NCBI RefSeq assembly: GCF_010747415.1
Contig: NZ_JAAGNZ010000003.1
Coordinates: 310,001 to 374,000, forward strand
DNA: 64,000 nt
Direction of reading: 5' to 3'
From: Spirosoma agri
Lineage (GTDB): Bacteria > Bacteroidota > Bacteroidia > Cytophagales > Spirosomataceae
The position numbers and the translations under genes were made by a program. A model generated the notes under the pieces. The model saw only the letters and a program-made list of their open reading frames with translations. It searched no databases and had not been told where the DNA came from. Positions 62,165 to 64,000 of the stretch are shown one piece after another (within the stretch, counting starts at the first letter, position 1; each line of letters begins with the position of its first letter).

Positions 62165-62193
62165 CGTCTCAGTTGGGAGTGATTTATGAGGAC
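62165..62193 (+). repeat. Dispersed hairpin repeat copy
   Basis: It reads CGTCTCAGTTGGGAGTGATT then TATGAGGAC; GTCTCA pairs with TGAGGAC apart from one bulged G. It shares TTTCTGAAG(C/T)AGACA about 30 bases upstream with the copy at 58448. Confidence 0.7.
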
Positions 62194-62218
62194 CTTCATC
62201 ATACGCTGGTTGAGCGCA

Positions 62219-62569
62219 TCATTGTTCTTGGATGGCACTAAGTGATAAGTAATAATTCTTGTCACCCCCCACAAAGCCTAGTTGTTTGTCACTCTGATAG
62301 TAGGTACCGCTAAATTTGACTTTCAGACCAGTTTTTTGATAGTCAGTAGGCAGGTTGCAGGTGTAACCTAGATCATGGGAATCAAAGCTATTCGGGACCC
62401 GAATAAAGTAGCTGCTTTGCGTGGAATCATAGTACACCACACCGCTTACATTTTTAACCTGTTTAACCAAAGCACCAGCATTAGCACAGCGGGGGGCAAT
62501 TACCTCTTCTTTTTTACAAGAGCCTATGATCAACAACAAGCTTACAAATGGGAAAAATATCGCTCTCAT
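62219..62569 (-). CDS. Small lipoprotein of unknown function
   Basis: The ATG at 62569 gives 116 residues; a frame from seven codons upstream lacks a better leader. The lipoprotein signal MRAIFFPFVSLLLIIGS is followed by Cys18 and the charged KKEE usual for exported lipoproteins of Bacteroidota. The mature part is mainly beta (VSGVVYYDSTQSSYFIRV, GLKVKFSGTYYQSDKQLGFV) and could be a small OB-like or immunoglobulin-like domain. I recognise no family. Confidence 0.6.
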   Translation of the reverse strand: MRAIFFPFVSLLLIIGSCKKEEVIAPRCANAGALVKQVKNVSGVVYYDSTQSSYFIRVPNSFDSHDLGYTCNLPTDYQKTGLKVKFSGTYYQSDKQLGFVGGDKNYYLSLSAIQEQ

Positions 62570-62670
62570 ATCGTACAACTTTGCGAACATGATCCCCAGT
62601 TTGTGAGAAGAGTTGGAATTGGTAGTCTATTAATTGCCCCTTTTACAATGCTGATTTATGAAATCTGCTT

Positions 62671-62700
62671 CATCTCAGGTAAGAGCATTTTTGAGAGAAT
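62671..62700 (+). repeat. Dispersed hairpin repeat copy overlapping a terminator
   Basis: It reads CATCTCAGGTAAGAGCATTT then TTGAGAGAAT; TCTCA pairs with TGAGA. Its 3' half also forms the left arm of the stem-loop at 62686-62724. Confidence 0.7.
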
Positions 62701-62724
62701 GGTATTTCCATTCTCTCAAAAATG
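62686..62724 (-). terminator. Perfect stem-loop after the methyltransferase gene
   Basis: Arms 62686-62702 (CATTTTTGAGAGAATGG) and 62708-62724 pair over 17 bases around a five-base loop. It lies 33 bases beyond the stop of the minus-strand methyltransferase and fits a terminator of that gene. Confidence 0.7.
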
Positions 62725-62757
62725 CGGGGTTGTCTATAGCCAACAGATGCTTACCCG

Positions 62758-63345
62758 TTAGATTTTGACGGCATGGTAATAATGGTTTTCGCCCTCATCG
62801 TCGAATTCCTCTAGCAGTCTCAGTCCCCAAACAGCTAGTAAGTCTTTGTACGCCTGAGTTCCCAGAGAGGTAGACGTTCGGCTAGTCATCATATCCCGCC
62901 AAGTAGCGGCTTGAGACGGGGCCGTAAACAATAGCTTGCCGCCGGTCGACAAGGCATCCGCTGCTTTTCGTAACACTAGTATCTGTGCATCCATTGGTAG
63001 AAGAAACAGCAGGCCCCAGGCGATAATAGCATCAAATTGCCGCGCAAAAAATAAAGAATCTTCGACAGCTTCACAGGTAACTGGCGTGTTGGGGAAATTA
63101 TGGTGGAAGGTTTGCACCAGCGTTGGCGATGCATCAATCCCATAAACGAGCATCCCTTCATCCATCAATATTTTAGAAACAGGTATACCCGTTCCGCAGC
63201 CCAAGTCGAGCACGGTAGCCTTTGGGGATAGAGTTTTGGCCCAGCGACGAACAGAAGATGCGCCAATGGCTTGTTGGCGAGTACTGATAAAACTGGCTGC
63301 GAAGTCTTCGTACCCGTTTGATTTGTCCATTATCTTCATCGCCAT
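62758..63345 (-). CDS. Class I SAM-dependent methyltransferase
   Basis: A 195-residue protein with the Rossmann-like methyltransferase fold. Motif I, VLDLGCGTGIPVSKIL near residue 41, binds S-adenosylmethionine; VYGIDASPTLVQTF is motif post-I with the acidic residue for the ribose; DAIIAWGLLFLLP is motif IV, and GGKLLFTAPS precedes the last strands. The substrate is unknown. Start choice between ATG 63345 and an ATG two codons later is not important. It ends 33 bases before a stem-loop terminator. Confidence 0.88.
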   Translation of the reverse strand: MAMKIMDKSNGYEDFAASFISTRQQAIGASSVRRWAKTLSPKATVLDLGCGTGIPVSKILMDEGMLVYGIDASPTLVQTFHHNFPNTPVTCEAVEDSLFFARQFDAIIAWGLLFLLPMDAQILVLRKAADALSTGGKLLFTAPSQAATWRDMMTSRTSTSLGTQAYKDLLAVWGLRLLEEFDDEGENHYYHAVKI

Positions 63346-63424
63346 TGTATTCGAAAGATATCCGTAATTACGTTGCCAGCATAGCTGTACTGGAAAATCG
63401 ACCCCACTAGTGGATTAATAAGAT

Positions 63425-63706
63425 CTATTTTGTCTCAGGTGGGAGGGTTTTCGTGAGACAGCCCTTTTTTAACATCTGTCCAATGCTATACGTAGCATAC
63501 GTTATCGGGCGACAGACGATGTGTTTACCGGAAAAGGTAATTATACCAAAACACCGCTGTAGCTTAGGTTGATTATTCAGATCGTAGAGTGCCGGTTGGC
63601 CGGACCATCTGCCACGCTTGGCTTCGCAGTTCACTAAGTAAAACGACCCTATATATACCTCGTTTAACACCTCCGAAAAGTGCAGGTCATTTTCGCATCT
63701 GTCCAA
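63425..63706 (-). pseudogene. Open frame without ATG, cut by a hairpin repeat
   Basis: The 93-codon frame is protein-like (GSFYLVNCEAKRGRWSGQP, GIITFSGKHIVCRPITYATY, SIGQMLKKG) but begins at TTG, and no ATG fits. Its last codons (TLPPETK) are encoded by the dispersed hairpin repeat, so the native 3' end has probably been replaced. I do not recognise the family. It could be a remnant, or a gene whose real start is a rare codon. Confidence 0.35.
63431..63460 (+). repeat. Dispersed hairpin repeat, best-preserved copy
   Basis: It begins TGTCTCAGGTGGGAGGGTTT and ends TCGTGAGACA. TGTCTCA (63431-63437) and TGAGACA (63454-63460) are perfect seven-base inverted repeats around a 16-base loop. Confidence 0.85.
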
Positions 63707-63953
63707 CCGTCGGGTGTCAATTTCGGTCTATTTTTGATCCATGAACCTCGAAACGATGATAGGCTGGGTGTAGTTTAATTCATCACTGGACCAGTTCAAC
63801 TGTTTGAACAAGTTGAACCTCAAAACGGAGAGCAGCCACCTGGATGGTAGAAGGGCCACAATAGGTGACACTTTCATCAGCATAAACAAGGGAGTTTACA
63901 CTTGACATGCGGATAGCTGTGTACAATCCACGACAACGCATAGAACTGACGCC

Positions 63954-64000
63954 ATGAGTTATTCCACACCGATTATACCGGTTTATACGGAAGAGGAAAG
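63954..64000 (+). CDS. Start of a gene cut by the window end
   Basis: ATG at 63954 opens MSYSTPIIPVYTEEE and continues past the end of the window. Fifteen codons are too few to identify a family. The 63720-63953 stretch before it shows nothing besides a possible promoter region. Confidence 0.3.
   Translation, partial: MSYSTPIIPVYTEEE

Noticed and set aside
62375-62761. 128-codon plus-strand frame opposite the lipoprotein
   Set aside because: It overlaps a lipoprotein with a clear signal sequence and a perfect terminator stem, so it is a shadow.

Overview
The window looks like a chromosomal segment of a Bacteroidota species, most likely a Spirosoma-like member of the Cytophagales. The support is a SusC/SusD pair, large two-domain FtsX/MacB permeases ending in NPVKSLRS(E/K), TlpA/DUF4369 secreted proteins, LytS/LytTR signalling, AraC regulators with cupin domains, a DUF2723 membrane protein, a TetX-like flavoenzyme and many small secreted beta-barrel proteins. 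I found no rRNA, tRNA, CRISPR array, replication origin or intact transposase.

Layout. 0-8.6 kb: small and accessory genes, including a barstar-like and an Imm8-like immunity protein without a visible toxin, a class C beta-lactamase-fold hydrolase, a Crp/Fnr regulator with a SnoaL-like neighbour, and a TetX-like monooxygenase divergent from an AraC regulator. 9-11.4 kb: FtsX permease, followed by the 5' stump of an IS1182-like element. 12.2-17.2 kb: five tightly coupled glycosyltransferase genes (three GT4, one GT28-like, one GT2). 17.6-20.4 kb: a small basic protein (DUF5872-like) and a fusion of a DASH cryptochrome/photolyase to a haloalkane-dehalogenase-type hydrolase. 20.8-27.3 kb: second FtsX permease, a DUF4369 protein and a DUF2723 protein. 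27.3-34.4 kb: an AT-richer, scrambled island with gene fragments, frameshifted genes, small secreted beta-barrels, a cytochrome c and four of the five copies of a ~130-bp non-autonomous element. 35.2-38.2 kb: a BLUF photoreceptor, a PAS/PAS histidine kinase and a 5'-truncated AraC gene. 39.9-45.9 kb: SusC, SusD and a sterol desaturase-like enzyme. 46-49 kb: decayed genes (secreted protein, beta-lactamase, membrane protein, SusD tail) around an intact AraC regulator. 49.3-57.8 kb: a co-directional glycan cluster (aldo/keto reductase, GH2, GH141-like beta-helix with PDZ tail, sugar mutarotase, GH29 fucosidase) whose logic points to release and oxidation of L-fucose. 58-58.4 kb: 3' stump of an IS1182-like element. 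58.6-61.9 kb: a LytS kinase / TlpA-like oxidoreductase / LytTR regulator operon. 62-64 kb: lipoprotein, methyltransferase, an ORF without ATG, and a gene running off the end.

The most unusual feature is a dispersed hairpin repeat (arms close to TGTCTCA...TGAGACA around a GGGAGC core) with about 17 copies, mainly between genes and several directly at the broken end of a truncated gene. A second family, five elements of 129-131 bp, shares only its terminal inverted repeats. Gene functions are inferred from motifs and remembered family patterns; no database search was run. Where the longest open frame starts at TTG or GTG, I moved the start to the ATG that gives a sensible signal peptide or domain start.
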